From contig RXJJ01000022.1 in assembly GCA_003963145.1 (NCBI GenBank), positions 62,001 through 126,000 of the forward strand: 64,000 nucleotides of DNA. Reading direction: 5' to 3'. The position numbers and the translations under genes are program-made. Under the pieces are notes generated by a model. That model had not been told where the DNA came from, did no database searches, and saw only the letters and a list, made by a program, of their open reading frames with translations. This DNA comes from Bradyrhizobiaceae bacterium (lineage in GTDB: Bacteria > Pseudomonadota > Alphaproteobacteria > Rhizobiales > Xanthobacteraceae). Positions 54,335 to 63,432 of this stretch are shown piece by piece. How positions within the stretch are numbered: position 1 is the stretch's first letter; the number at the start of each line of letters is the position of its first letter.

Positions 54335-55270
54335 TCAGGAAGAGCGTATCATCGCATCCGCCAGAAGTCCGGCGAACAACAGCAGCCCTGCGTCGCGATT
54401 AGACCTGAACACGCGCAGGCATAAGCCCGGATCGCGGATATCGGTTCGCGCAATCTGCCAGGCCAGATGCGCCGCGAAGGCGGCCAGACCGAGATAGGAC
54501 GGCCAGCCCGCACCGGCGGCATGCAGCGACAGAGCAATCAACGTCACCGCGAGGCCGTAAAACACCATCAGCATGGCGCGTGTACGCGGCCCGAACAGAA
54601 GCGCGGTGGATTTCACACCGATCAGAGCATCGTCGTCTGTATCCTGATGGGCGTAGATGGTGTCGTAGCCAATCACCCAGGCAATCGACCCGGCATAGAG
54701 CAGGAGAGAGCTGGCGTCGATGCGGCCGAGAATAACGGCAAATCCCATCAGCGCGCCCCACGAAAACGCGAGACCGAGCACGACCTGCGGCCAGTAGGTG
54801 ATTCGTTTCATGAATGGGTAGATCGCCACGACGCCGAGCGAGGCGATACCGGTCATCACTGCGAAACGATTGAACTGCAGCAGGACCAGAAAACCCGCCG
54901 CCAGCTGAGCGATCAGAAATACGTAGGCCTCTTTGACGTTCACCTGCCCCGCCGGGATCGGCCGCGAGCGCGTCCGCTCGACCCTGGCATCGAGATCGCG
55001 GTCGGTGATGTCATTCCATGTGCAACCCGCGCCGCGCATCACGAATGCACCGATCGCGAACAGCACGATCACCCAGGCCAAGTCCCGGACGGAATGCGCA
55101 ACGCCCGCCGCCAGCGCGGCAGACCAGAGACATGGGATCAACAGCAGCCAGGAGCCGATCGGACGGTCCATCCGCGCCAGACGCAAATAGGGTCTCATCC
55201 AGAGTGGCGCGTGGGTATCGACCCAATTGGCCGTGGCGTCGGCGACCGGTGTCGCGATGTCGCCGGTCAT
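54335..55270 (-). CDS. ubiA: 4-hydroxybenzoate polyprenyltransferase
   Basis: UbiA joins a polyprenyl chain to 4-hydroxybenzoate in ubiquinone synthesis. The 311-residue membrane protein has both Asp-rich motifs: the first, GAGCTWNDITDRDLD, fits NDxxDxxxD, and the second, YAHQDTDDDALIGVKS, fits DxxxD. The chain has about eight hydrophobic segments. A secreted-protein gene begins 15 bases upstream of it on the same strand, so the two may be co-transcribed. Confidence 0.94.
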   Translation of the reverse strand: MTGDIATPVADATANWVDTHAPLWMRPYLRLARMDRPIGSWLLLIPCLWSAALAAGVAHSVRDLAWVIVLFAIGAFVMRGAGCTWNDITDRDLDARVERTRSRPIPAGQVNVKEAYVFLIAQLAAGFLVLLQFNRFAVMTGIASLGVVAIYPFMKRITYWPQVVLGLAFSWGALMGFAVILGRIDASSLLLYAGSIAWVIGYDTIYAHQDTDDDALIGVKSTALLFGPRTRAMLMVFYGLAVTLIALSLHAAGAGWPSYLGLAAFAAHLAWQIARTDIRDPGLCLRVFRSNRDAGLLLFAGLLADAMIRSS

Positions 55271-55285
55271 CGCAGACCGGACCGG

Positions 55286-55984
55286 CTAGCGGGCCAGAAC
55301 ATTGCCGCTGAGGGTGTCAAACGTGCTGCCGCCGCTGCGCTTGGTCGGCGTCGCTTCGGGCACCGAAACCGAAGCGCCGAGTGCTTCGGTCAGGCTGGGC
55401 GCTGGGCCGCCCTGAGGCTGCTGCGCCGCCGCGCAAACCTTGGTTTGCATTTGCTCGGTCATCTTGTGACCCTGCGACGCCTGCTGTGCGACTTGCGGGG
55501 GAATACCGCAGCGCCTTGCGTTGGTCTCGAAGAATTTGATCATCTTGAGTTCGGCCTGCCCGAACGCAGCAATAGCCTTGCAGGCCTCAGCAGGAGATCC
55601 ATGACGCTGGCCGAGCGCCTTGATGAACGCACCGCGCTTTTCGGCTTCCTGCTTCAATGGCGCAAACTCCGCCATGCAGTCCTGGCCGCCCTGAGCGGCG
55701 GCAGGCGGAGGGCCAAAACCACCGCCCATCGGAGCCGCTCCACCCGAGGGGAAGGCCGCCGGAGCGCGCATTGGGGCCGCGCCACCGCCGACCGGCGGAA
55801 ATGGCGTGAGGGCCGGCGCCTGAGATGGCGCGGCCTCACCGGGCAACGGCGCCGGGAAAGCGGCCTGAGCGTTCGCAGAACCGGACGCTATCACAGCCAA
55901 ACCGCAAAACATGGCGGCTGCCAGTGTGTTCCGGCACGAGTCATTCCGGCGCGAGAAACGCAAGACAAGGCGAATGGCGGTCAA
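55286..55984 (-). CDS. Secreted protein of unknown function
   Basis: The product has 232 residues: a signal-type N-terminus (MFCGLAVIASGSANAQA within the first 40), then a Pro/Gly/Ala-rich linker and a helical region with cysteines (GGQDCMAEFAPLKQEAEKRGAFIKALGQRHGSPAEACKAIAAFGQAELKMIKFFETNARRCGIPPQVAQQ), ending with a disordered tail. The three or four cysteines may form disulfides. The helical core with paired cysteines recurs in Rhizobiales but has no known role. It is upstream of ubiA. Confidence 0.68.
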   Translation of the reverse strand: MTAIRLVLRFSRRNDSCRNTLAAAMFCGLAVIASGSANAQAAFPAPLPGEAAPSQAPALTPFPPVGGGAAPMRAPAAFPSGGAAPMGGGFGPPPAAAQGGQDCMAEFAPLKQEAEKRGAFIKALGQRHGSPAEACKAIAAFGQAELKMIKFFETNARRCGIPPQVAQQASQGHKMTEQMQTKVCAAAQQPQGGPAPSLTEALGASVSVPEATPTKRSGGSTFDTLSGNVLAR

Positions 55985-56167
55985 GGCTTTCCTCCGGCGG
56001 TTCCGGGCGCTGGGGCTGTTTTTTACGATCCCTGCTTTGCCTTAACAACCCGTTGAATCGGGCAACAGCACGGCGTCCGTACGAGAAAAACCACGTCTTT
56101 ACGATCTATGACGGCATCGCGCGGAACTGTCGCATGATCTAAAAGCGGCTTCGATAAGGGAGGGCTC

Positions 56168-56953
56168 ATGCCTCAGACCGATTTCAACGCACCGCGTCTG
56201 TTCGTCGACGCCCCGATGTCGACCGCGGCCGTGCTCGAACTCGACCGGGATCAAGCCAATTATCTGGGAAATGTGCTGCGTCTGGCGCCAGGGAACACCG
56301 TGCTGGTCTTCAACGGCAGGGACGGCGAATGGCAAGCCTCGATTTCCGGCCGCAAGCGCGCCGATCGATTGACCCTTTTAACGCAGGTCCGGTCGCAGGA
56401 CCGTCAGCCGGATTTGCATCTGGTGTTCGCCCCTCTCAAACATGCCCGGCTGGATTACATGGTCCAGAAGGCCGTCGAGATGGGCGCCAGCGCGCTGCGT
56501 CCCGTCATGACGCGCTACACCCAGGTTTCGCGAATCAATCTTGAGCGCATGCGGGCCAATGTGATCGAGGCCGCCGAGCAATGCGGCATCCTCAATCTGG
56601 CCGTGGTTCATGAACCGGCGACGCTGGCCCAATATCTGGCCGACCGCGACCAAGACCGCCGCCTGCTGTTCTGTGACGAACACGCGCCCGTCGAAAATCC
56701 GATCGCGGCGCTGAGCGCCATCGCGGCCGGCACCTCGCCGGGGATCGATCTACTGATCGGGCCGGAAGGCGGTTTCGCCGAGGAGGAGCGCAATACCCTG
56801 CTGCGGCAGGCCAAAATCTACCGCCTGTCGCTGGGTCCCCGCATCCTGCGCGCGGATACGGCCGCAGTGGCGGCGATGACGGTGGCGCAGGCCACATTGG
56901 GCGACTGGGCCGCGCCTTGCGCCCTGCCCGCGCAGGTTGCAGGGGGCGGATAA
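56168..56953 (+). CDS. rsmE: 16S rRNA (uracil(1498)-N3)-methyltransferase RsmE
   Basis: RsmE methylates U1498 of 16S rRNA. The 261-residue SPOUT protein has a PUA-like start (RLFVDAPMSTAAVLELDRDQANYLGNVLRL), the core VFAPLKHARLDYMVQKAVEMGASALRPVMTRYTQ and the knot motifs IGPEGGFAEEE and SLGPRILRADTAAVAAM. It precedes hisZ by about 100 bases. It starts with GGAGGG a little upstream. Confidence 0.93.
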   Translation: MPQTDFNAPRLFVDAPMSTAAVLELDRDQANYLGNVLRLAPGNTVLVFNGRDGEWQASISGRKRADRLTLLTQVRSQDRQPDLHLVFAPLKHARLDYMVQKAVEMGASALRPVMTRYTQVSRINLERMRANVIEAAEQCGILNLAVVHEPATLAQYLADRDQDRRLLFCDEHAPVENPIAALSAIAAGTSPGIDLLIGPEGGFAEEERNTLLRQAKIYRLSLGPRILRADTAAVAAMTVAQATLGDWAAPCALPAQVAGGG

Positions 56954-57054
56954 CTCGTTAAGCCACTTTGCGTTTCCCGGTCGAAACCACGCCTGCGCCA
57001 TGCTAATGGGCTGCAACTTTTGATGTTTACGGATGTGACTTTACGGACTTGACG

Positions 57055-58209
57055 ATGACACCGCCCGCCGCCGCCAAAGACCCTGTGGCCGCAACCAGTT
57101 CTTCCGCGCAGGCGGAGGCGCTGCTGTCGTCGTTCGCGCGCGCGGGATACGCGCTGGCAAGGCCTCCAATTCTGCAGCCGGCCGAGCCTTTTCTCGATCT
57201 GTCCGGCGAGGACATCCGCAAAAACCTGTACCTGACAACCGACGCGACCGGCGAGGAACTGTGCCTGCGGCCGGACCTCACCATTCCGGTGGCCCGCGAC
57301 TATCTGGCCTCGCCCGTGGCCGGCCAGCCCGCAGGCTTCTGCTATCTCGGTCCGGTGTTTCGTTTCCGCAGCGGAAAACCCAGCGAATTCAATCAGGCCG
57401 GTATCGAATCCTTCGGCCGGCAGGACCGCGCCGCGGCCGATGCGGAGATGCTGGCGCTCGGCCTTCAGGCCTTGGCTGCCTTCGGCATCGACGATATCGA
57501 AATCCGCACCGGCGATGTCGCGCTGTTTCTGGCGCTGATCGACGCGCTTGATCTCGCGCCGGTCTGGAAACGGCGGCTGGTGCGGGATTTCAACCGCAAG
57601 ATTCTGGCGCAGGATCTCAGCAGCCTCACGGTCAATCCCTCGACCGTGGCGAAAGACTATGAAGGCGTGCTCGCGGCGCTGGCGGGATCGGACCGCAAGG
57701 CGGCGCTGGCGCTGGTCACCGACCTGATGTCGATCGCCGGCGCCACCAATGTCGGCGGCCGCACGGTGGGCGAAATCGCCGACCGCTTCCTCGAACAATC
57801 GACCCTCAAGGGCGGCATGCTGCCGCGTGAAAAGATCACATTAATCGAGGATTACCTCGCCATTAACTGTCATCCGGACGACGCGGTGGCGCAGCTGCGC
57901 GCGCTCGCGGCCAAGGCAAGGCTCGACCTCTCATCCGCGATCGATCAGCTCGAGAGCCGGACCGGCTTCATGGCGGCGCGCGGCATCGACACCTCGCTCA
58001 TCAAGTTCTCGACCTCGTTCGGCCGCGGCCTCGATTACTACACCGGCTTCGAATTCGAGCTGCACAGGAAGAACAACGGCGACATGCCGCTGGTCGGCGG
58101 CGGCCGCTATGACAATCTGCTGACGCGTCTTGGCGCGCGCGAGCCGATCCCGGCGGTCGGGTTCTCGATCTGGATCGAGGCGCTGGTGAAAAACGGGAGC
58201 GCATCATGA
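57055..58209 (+). CDS. hisZ: ATP phosphoribosyltransferase regulatory subunit HisZ
   Basis: HisZ is a HisRS-like paralogue that forms an octamer with HisG in the first step of histidine synthesis. The 384-residue protein starts at the ATG at 57055 (GGA 7 bases upstream; TTG at 57049 is an alternative). It shows the HisRS-like segments [38 protein letters not shown] and [13 protein letters not shown], but no anticodon-binding domain. It is not a synthetase: length and context with hisG decide. The stop overlaps the hisG ATG by 4 bases. Confidence 0.93.
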   Translation: MTPPAAAKDPVAATSSSAQAEALLSSFARAGYALARPPILQPAEPFLDLSGEDIRKNLYLTTDATGEELCLRPDLTIPVARDYLASPVAGQPAGFCYLGPVFRFRSGKPSEFNQAGIESFGRQDRAAADAEMLALGLQALAAFGIDDIEIRTGDVALFLALIDALDLAPVWKRRLVRDFNRKILAQDLSSLTVNPSTVAKDYEGVLAALAGSDRKAALALVTDLMSIAGATNVGGRTVGEIADRFLEQSTLKGGMLPREKITLIEDYLAINCHPDDAVAQLRALAAKARLDLSSAIDQLESRTGFMAARGIDTSLIKFSTSFGRGLDYYTGFEFELHRKNNGDMPLVGGGRYDNLLTRLGAREPIPAVGFSIWIEALVKNGSAS

Positions 58210-59183
58210 GCGCGCCTTTCGTTCTCGCCGTTCCTTCCAAGGGCCGCTTGCAGGAAAACGCCGACGCGTTTTTCGCGCGGGCCGGGCTCGCGCTCAACAA
58301 ACCGCGCGGCGCGCGCGATTATCGCGGCACCATCGCCGGTCTCGACAATGTCGAGATCGCGTATCTGTCGGCGAGCGAAATCGCGGCGCAACTCGCGCAG
58401 GGCACCGTGCATCTGGGCATCACCGGTGAAGACCTCGTGCGCGAAAGCATCCTCGACGCCGACAAGCGCGTGCTGCTGGTGGAAAATCTCGGCTTCGGCA
58501 ACGCCAATGTCGTGGTCGCCGTGCCGCAGGCCTGGATCGATGTCCGCACCATGGCCGATCTCGACGACGTCGCGACCTCGTTCCGCGAACAGCACGACAC
58601 GCGCATGCGCGTCGCCACGAAATATTTCAACCTGACCCGCAATTTCTTCGCCGCGCACGGTGTGCTCGATTATCGCATCGTCGCGTCGGCTGGAGCGACC
58701 GAAGGCGCGCCCGCCAGCGGCAGCGCCGAACTGATCGTCGACATCACCACCACCGGCGCGACGCTGGAAGCCAACGGGCTGAAGGTGCTGGATGACGGCG
58801 TGATCCTGCGCAGCCACGCCAATCTCGTCGCCTCGCATCAGGCCGACTGGTCGTTCGAGGCGCGCGAGACCGCGCGCATCATCCTCGACCACATCGCCGC
58901 CCGCGCCCGCGCCGCCAAATACAAGGAAGTCCGCACCCGCTTCACCGGCTGCAACGACGCGCTCCTGAGCGAGGCCCACAACAAGTTCGGCGTGGTATCG
59001 CCCTTCGGCGGCCCGACCTCCTCCGGCATGGTGACGCTGCACTGTCCGCCGGCGCAGCTCTATGCGCTCGGCAGTTTCCTGCGCGCGCATGGCGCGGAGA
59101 CCGTCTCGATCGGGTCGCTCGATTACGTGATGGACCGCGAGAACCCGCTGTTCGCCCGGCTCGAGGCGTTTCTTGACCGCTAA
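58206..59183 (+). CDS. hisG: ATP phosphoribosyltransferase HisG
   Basis: HisG joins ATP and PRPP in the first committed step of histidine synthesis. The 325-residue protein has the start [21 protein letters not shown], the substrate motifs [12 protein letters not shown] and [23 protein letters not shown] (PRPP loop), and an extra C-terminal domain of about 95 residues. HisG that pairs with HisZ is usually the short form (about 210-230 residues); this one is longer yet sits next to hisZ. The overlap with hisZ indicates translational coupling. Confidence 0.94.
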   Translation: MSAPFVLAVPSKGRLQENADAFFARAGLALNKPRGARDYRGTIAGLDNVEIAYLSASEIAAQLAQGTVHLGITGEDLVRESILDADKRVLLVENLGFGNANVVVAVPQAWIDVRTMADLDDVATSFREQHDTRMRVATKYFNLTRNFFAAHGVLDYRIVASAGATEGAPASGSAELIVDITTTGATLEANGLKVLDDGVILRSHANLVASHQADWSFEARETARIILDHIAARARAAKYKEVRTRFTGCNDALLSEAHNKFGVVSPFGGPTSSGMVTLHCPPAQLYALGSFLRAHGAETVSIGSLDYVMDRENPLFARLEAFLDR

Positions 59184-59280
59184 ACCGCTTACCTCTGGCG
59201 TAGCGACAGCGCGGAACAATTCCCATATGATGGGTTAGCCGGGATCCGGACTGACAGAGCGACTGACAAGGCTTGATCGA

Positions 59281-60324
59281 ATGCTTGGTGCCGATGTTTC
59301 CAATCTGTCCAATGCAGCCGCCGCGTCCTCGCGCGGCCTGTCGATCGTCGTGCCCGTGTTCAACGAGGCAGCAGGTCTGGGACGGCTGCACGACTCGCTC
59401 ATCGCGCTCGCCGACAGATTGAACCGGACCTACGCGCTGCGCTGCGAGGTCGTCTATGTCGATGACGGCTCGCGCGACCACACGCTCGACGTCGCACGCA
59501 CCCTGCCCGCCACCGGCATTGATCTTCAGGTGGTGTCGCTGTCGCGCAATTTCGGCAAGGAAGCGGCCCTGATGGCCGGGCTCGATCATGCCAAGCTCGG
59601 CGCGATAATGTTCATGGACGGCGACGGCCAGCACTCGCCCGACATCGCCGAAAAACTGGTGAGCCACTGGCTCGATGACGGCTACGACGTCGTCTATGCC
59701 GCCAAGGCACATCGCGACAATGAATCGCTGACGCGGCGTATCGCGGCGCGCGGATTCTACGCGCTCATCAACTGGGGCGCGCGCCAGAAAATTCCCGAGG
59801 ACGCCGGCGACTTCCGCCTGCTCTCGCCGCGTGCAGCAGCCGCGCTCAGGCAACTGCCGGAACGCAATCGCTTCTTCAAGGGCCTCGCAAGCTGGATCGG
59901 CTTTCGCCAGATCCGCGTCGATTACGAGCCCGAACCCCGCGCCCACGGTGTCACGAGCTTCAGCCCGGCCAAGTTGCTCGGCCTGTCGATCGAAGGGCTG
60001 ACTTCTTTCTCGGTCGCGCCATTGCGGCTCGCCAGCCTGCTCGGCCTGCTGCTCGCCTTCGTCGCCTTCCTGTTCGGCCTGTCGATCTTGTGGGAAACCG
60101 TGACCACCGGAAAGTCCGTGCCCGGCTATCCCTCGATCATCGTCGGCTTCATGACCATCGGCGGCGTGCAGCTCATCATGATCGGCGTGCTCGGCGAATA
60201 TATCGGCAAGATTCTCTCCGAACTGAAAGCGCGCCCGATCTATTTCGTCGCCGAGCATGAGGTGAAATCGTCCAGCAGCCAGCCCGCGAACGACGACGCC
60301 ACGCCCAGGACCGCCGCTGAATGA
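59281..60324 (+). CDS. Family 2 glycosyltransferase, polyprenyl-phosphate type (DPM/GtrB/FlmF2-like)
   Basis: The product has 347 residues. An N-terminal GT-A domain (LSIVVPVFNEAAGL, VVYVDDGSRDHTLDVA, SLSRNFGKEAALMAGLDHA, IMFMDGDGQHSP) is followed by QLPERNRFFKGLASWIGFRQ and two hydrophobic segments near residues 245-270 and 285-308. This is the layout of enzymes that charge undecaprenyl phosphate with a sugar. The stop overlaps the next gene by 4 bases (ATGA). Together with the YdjC-type deacetylase it recalls the FlmF2-NaxD pair of Francisella. The sugar is not known. Confidence 0.87.
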   Translation: MLGADVSNLSNAAAASSRGLSIVVPVFNEAAGLGRLHDSLIALADRLNRTYALRCEVVYVDDGSRDHTLDVARTLPATGIDLQVVSLSRNFGKEAALMAGLDHAKLGAIMFMDGDGQHSPDIAEKLVSHWLDDGYDVVYAAKAHRDNESLTRRIAARGFYALINWGARQKIPEDAGDFRLLSPRAAAALRQLPERNRFFKGLASWIGFRQIRVDYEPEPRAHGVTSFSPAKLLGLSIEGLTSFSVAPLRLASLLGLLLAFVAFLFGLSILWETVTTGKSVPGYPSIIVGFMTIGGVQLIMIGVLGEYIGKILSELKARPIYFVAEHEVKSSSSQPANDDATPRTAAE

Positions 60325-61172
60325 GCGGCGAGATGCGCCGCGTCACGCTCTGCGCCGACGATTACGGAATCAGCCCCGGCGTCAACCGCGCGATTGTCGA
60401 ACTGATCGGCAACAGGCGCCTCAACGCCACCTCGGTGATGATGGTCGGGCCCGCCATCGGCCGCGATGACGTCGCGGCGCTGAAGGAAACGGCGGCGGCC
60501 GCGAACTGCGCCATCGGTCTTCACGTCACGCTGACCGCGCCCTTCGCGCCGCTCAGCCTGCATTTCAAACCGCTCGTCGGCGGCAACTTCCCGCAGCTTG
60601 GCGACATGCTGCAAGCCAGCATCCTGCGCCGGCTCGACAGCGAGATCGTTCATTCCGAAATCGCCGCACAGATCGCTTTCTTCATCGAGCGTTTCGGCCG
60701 CGCGCCGGATTATCTCGACGGCCACCAGCACGTTCATATCTTTCCGCAAATCCGCGACGCCTTCCTCACAGCGGTCAAGGAGGCCGCGCCCGGCGCATGG
60801 GTGCGCCAGTGCGGACGCAGCCAGACGCGGGCCGTTTTGAAGAATCCGAAGGGACACACCAACCCGAAGGCTTTGCTGCTCGACGTGTTGAGTGCGAAAT
60901 TCCGCCGCCTGTGCGCGCGAAAGGGTATCGCCTTCAACCCGGCTTTCGCCGGGGCGTATGATTTCGCCAAGGCGAGCGATTTTGCCGCTCTGATGGACGG
61001 CTTTCTCAAAAGCGTTCCCGAAGGCGGCCTTGTGATGTGCCATCCCGGCTTCGTCGACGAGGTGCTTTTATCGCTCGATCCTTTGACCGATCAGCGCGAA
61101 CGCGAATATGCATTTCTCGCCGGCGACGATTTTCCGAAGATGCTGGCCGCGAATGATGTGAGGCTATCGTAA
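60321..61172 (+). CDS. YdjC/ChbG-HpnK family deacetylase (NaxD-like)
   Basis: The product has 283 residues. Metal and catalytic motifs of the YdjC family are intact: CADDYGISPGVNRAI (Asp13, Asp14), IGLHVTLTAP, YLDGHQHVHIFPQIRD and MCHPGFVDE. These enzymes deacetylate N-acetylated sugars. In Francisella and Bordetella, NaxD removes the acetyl group from an undecaprenyl-phosphate sugar before transfer to lipid A. The overlap with the glycosyltransferase gene supports the same use here, but chitooligosaccharide or hopanoid side-chain substrates are alternatives. Confidence 0.86.
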   Translation: MSGEMRRVTLCADDYGISPGVNRAIVELIGNRRLNATSVMMVGPAIGRDDVAALKETAAAANCAIGLHVTLTAPFAPLSLHFKPLVGGNFPQLGDMLQASILRRLDSEIVHSEIAAQIAFFIERFGRAPDYLDGHQHVHIFPQIRDAFLTAVKEAAPGAWVRQCGRSQTRAVLKNPKGHTNPKALLLDVLSAKFRRLCARKGIAFNPAFAGAYDFAKASDFAALMDGFLKSVPEGGLVMCHPGFVDEVLLSLDPLTDQREREYAFLAGDDFPKMLAANDVRLS

Positions 61173-61179
61173 TAAGAAC

Positions 61180-61264
61180 GTCGTCCCCGCGCAGGCGGGG
61201 ACCCAGCTCTTCCTCAATTCTTCATTTGCGGATTTACCTGGGTTCCCGCCTTCGCGGGAACGAC
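61180..61264. repeat. Paired palindromic intergenic repeat (BIME-like)
   Basis: Two 27-base units lie head to head. The left unit (61180-61206) is itself a hairpin (CCCCGC-GCA-GGCGGGG) and the right unit (61238-61264) likewise (TTCCCGC-CTTC-GCGGGAA). The whole is inverted: the right unit is the reverse complement of the left with about four mismatches. Such paired palindromes occur widely between genes in Bradyrhizobiaceae. It lies 8 bases after the deacetylase stop. Confidence 0.78.
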
Positions 61265-61599
61265 ATCGGTGGTGTCGCACGGTCCAACGAATGGAGACAT
61301 GGCTGGATACGCCATGCCGTTTTGTCGCAGCAGTGGAATGGGTCTGGCATCAGCAAATAGGTTGACCGCAGGTTCGCCATGCGGGTGCCAACCCAAAACT
61401 CCGCTGAAAACTGATATTTACTGGAGGTCCTTTGATTCCAGCATTCGCAAATGAACTCCGCTGCAGGCACATGCGAATCCTGGAATCGGACCACCAGTCG
61501 ACAACCTCTCCGAAATTTAATCGGCGGCCCCACTTACCCCGACATAAAGCGCATTTAGCTTTCTGGGGCGGAACTGTTCCGCGCAAACTGGAGGGCGAT
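61265..61599. other. Intergenic region upstream of the DUF2076 gene
   Basis: This stretch of about 335 bases after the palindromic repeat holds no coding frame that I trust. A short perfect inverted repeat GCGGAA-CTG-TTCCGC at 61568-61582 lies about 20 bases before the DUF2076 ATG and could be an operator. No T-run or tRNA-like sequence was seen. Confidence 0.5.
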
Positions 61600-62472
61600 A
61601 TGAATCCGCAAGAGCGCCAGATGATTGACGAGTTGTTCGACCGGCTTTCGAGCCTTGAAACAGCTCCGCGCGATCCGGATGCGGAATCCGCGATCATGGC
61701 GGGCCTGCGCCGCGCGCCGAACGCCGTGTATGCGCTGGTGCAAACCGTGCTGGTGCAGGACGAGGCGCTGCGCCGCGCCAACGATCATATCGAGCAGCTC
61801 GAGGGCCGCGCCGCCACGCAAAATCAGTCCGGCAGTTTTCTGGATTCGATGCGCAGCGCGTTCGGGCTCGACCAGGCGCAGCCGCGGGTCCAGTCTCGCG
61901 GCTCGGTTCCGAATGTGCCTCCCGGCACGAACCGTCCGGTGTGGAACAGCGGCCAGGTGCTGGGCAATGGCCCCGCGTCCGGCGGCTATGCCGACCCCCG
62001 CGCGACAAATCCGGGTTATGGCGATCCGCGCGGAAGCATGTTCGGCGGACCTCAGCCTGCGGGCGGCGGCTCGTCGTTCCTCGGCACCGCGGCGGCCGCC
62101 GCTGCGGGCGTGATCGGCGGCTCGCTGTTGATGAACAGCATTCGCGGACTTGGAGGCGGATTTGGCGGCGGTCTTGGTGGCGGCAGCCAGCAGAGCCTTG
62201 CCTCGGGCGGCGACCGCGCCAGCCCGTGGGGCAACAGTTCCGACAGCAACCTGTCCGACAGCAGCCTTGCGCGCGATGCCGGCATCAACGACATCGGCAG
62301 GACGTCGGGGTCCGACAATCGTCAGCCGGCCTTCGATCAGGCGCAGGCCGACGCGGCGCAGGACGCCGAGCAGGATCGCTATGACGATCAGGATAACTAT
62401 GCCGGTGGCGACTTCGACGATGACGATTTCGACGACGGCGATTTCGGCGGCGACGACAGCAGCTACGCGTGA
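61600..62472 (+). CDS. DUF2076 domain-containing protein
   Basis: The product has 290 residues. The start MNPQERQMIDELFDRLSSLE with a later coiled segment (ALVQTVLVQDEALRRANDHIEQLE) is the DUF2076 signature. The middle is Gly/Pro/Asn-rich, then comes a glycine/alanine membrane-like segment (SSFLGTAAAAAAGVIGGSLLMNSIRGLGGGFGGGLGGGS) and an acidic Asp-rich tail (GGDFDDDDFDDGDFGGDDS). GGAGGG lies 4 bases before the ATG at 61600; the frame is open further upstream but not coding. Function is unknown; family members are linked to stress or envelope. Confidence 0.84.
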   Translation: MNPQERQMIDELFDRLSSLETAPRDPDAESAIMAGLRRAPNAVYALVQTVLVQDEALRRANDHIEQLEGRAATQNQSGSFLDSMRSAFGLDQAQPRVQSRGSVPNVPPGTNRPVWNSGQVLGNGPASGGYADPRATNPGYGDPRGSMFGGPQPAGGGSSFLGTAAAAAAGVIGGSLLMNSIRGLGGGFGGGLGGGSQQSLASGGDRASPWGNSSDSNLSDSSLARDAGINDIGRTSGSDNRQPAFDQAQADAAQDAEQDRYDDQDNYAGGDFDDDDFDDGDFGGDDSSYA

Positions 62473-62532
62473 AGTCCGCTTTTCCCTCTCCCCTTGCGGG
62501 AGAAAACCATTATTGCGCGGCTGCGTGCGACG

Positions 62533-62567
62533 ATCGTCACGCCCGGACTTGATCCGGGCATGACGAT
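62533..62567. repeat. Palindromic intergenic repeat, possible terminator for convergent genes
   Basis: ATCGTCACGCCCGGA-CTTGA-TCCGGGCATGACGAT is an inverted repeat of 15-base arms with one mismatch. The same core appears in decayed form at 6812-6851. It lies between the convergent DUF2076 and L,D-transpeptidase genes and could stop transcription from both, though no long T-run follows. Confidence 0.68.
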
Positions 62568-62573
62568 TGGAAG

Positions 62574-63311
62574 TTACAGCACGATGACCTTGGTGCCGAC
62601 GCGGACGCGGCCATAAAGATCGATCACGTCCTCGTTGCGCATGCGGATGCAGCCGGACGAGACGTTGGTGCCGATGGTCCATGGCTCGTTGGAGCCGTGA
62701 ATGCGATAGAGCGACGAGCCGAGATACATCGCGCGCGCGCCGAGCGGATTTTCCGGCCCGCCCTCCATGTGACGCGGCAGATCGGGACGGCGCTGAAGCA
62801 TTTCGGCGGGCGGCGTCCAGTCCGGCCATTCGCGCTTGGCGGAGATCGTCTTGACTCCGGACCACAGAAAGCCCGGCTTGCCGACGCCGACACCATAGCG
62901 CAGCGCCTGGCCGTTGCCCTGCACGAGATAGAGAAACTTGTTCGGCGTATCGATCACCAGCGTGCCCGGCGCTTCCTTGCCGTTATATTCGACAACCTGC
63001 TTCTCGTATTTTGGATCGAAGCCCGGCTGCGCCGCAATCGCGGCATCCTGACGGCTGTACGCGCCGTAGCCGCCGTAACCAGCCTGCGGGTCCATCGGCG
63101 GCAGGCCGTTTTGCTGCAGCGGCGGCTGATAGCGCGGCGCGCCGGCCATCTGCTCGCCGCCACCGAACAGGAACTCGATGAAGCCGCCGCCCATATTGGA
63201 GCGTCCGCCATAGGCGACGCGCTCGGGCGCCTGCTGGGCGAAAGCGGAACCGGAGATGCCGCTGAAGAAGCACGCGCCTGCGGCGAGCGCGAGAAGGTTT
63301 TTCCTGATCAT
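62574..63311 (-). CDS. L,D-transpeptidase (YkuD family)
   Basis: The enzyme cross-links peptidoglycan by 3-3 bonds or attaches proteins to it, in the periplasm. The 245-residue protein has a signal peptide (LLALAAGACFFSGISGSAFA, cleavage before QQAP), a Gly/Pro/Tyr-rich linker, and a YkuD domain with His205 in YRIHGSNE and the catalytic Cys221 in SSGCIRMRN. The ATG at 63311 gives the signal peptide; an upstream frame start at 63350 is not needed. The upstream region shared with cheZ contains two CtrA half-sites. Confidence 0.92.
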   Translation of the reverse strand: MIRKNLLALAAGACFFSGISGSAFAQQAPERVAYGGRSNMGGGFIEFLFGGGEQMAGAPRYQPPLQQNGLPPMDPQAGYGGYGAYSRQDAAIAAQPGFDPKYEKQVVEYNGKEAPGTLVIDTPNKFLYLVQGNGQALRYGVGVGKPGFLWSGVKTISAKREWPDWTPPAEMLQRRPDLPRHMEGGPENPLGARAMYLGSSLYRIHGSNEPWTIGTNVSSGCIRMRNEDVIDLYGRVRVGTKVIVL

Positions 63312-63432
63312 CGACGTACTCTGCACTGTTTCGTCGCGGCGCGCGGACACGACGCGCCTTCAATGCATCGATGTAAATTCAAAATCGCGCAGGTTTGGTA
63401 AACGGAATCGGCTTTGCGATTCACCATGTCGT

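Noticed and set aside
54467-56056. Open frame of 529 codons opposite ubiA and the neighbouring secreted protein gene
   Set aside because: It runs across two well-supported genes on the other strand, has His/Arg/Gln-rich composition and no start site with ribosome binding.
57055-58209. Second histidyl-tRNA synthetase
   Set aside because: It has no anticodon-binding domain and overlaps hisG, so it is HisZ. The real hisS is at 21204-22811.
58107-59219. Open frame of 370 codons opposite hisG
   Set aside because: hisG is unmistakable on the plus strand; the opposing frame resembles no protein.
61555-62865. Open frame of 436 codons opposite the DUF2076 gene
   Set aside because: It spans two convergent genes and the palindromic repeat and is Arg/Ala-rich; the DUF2076 frame has a good ribosome site.
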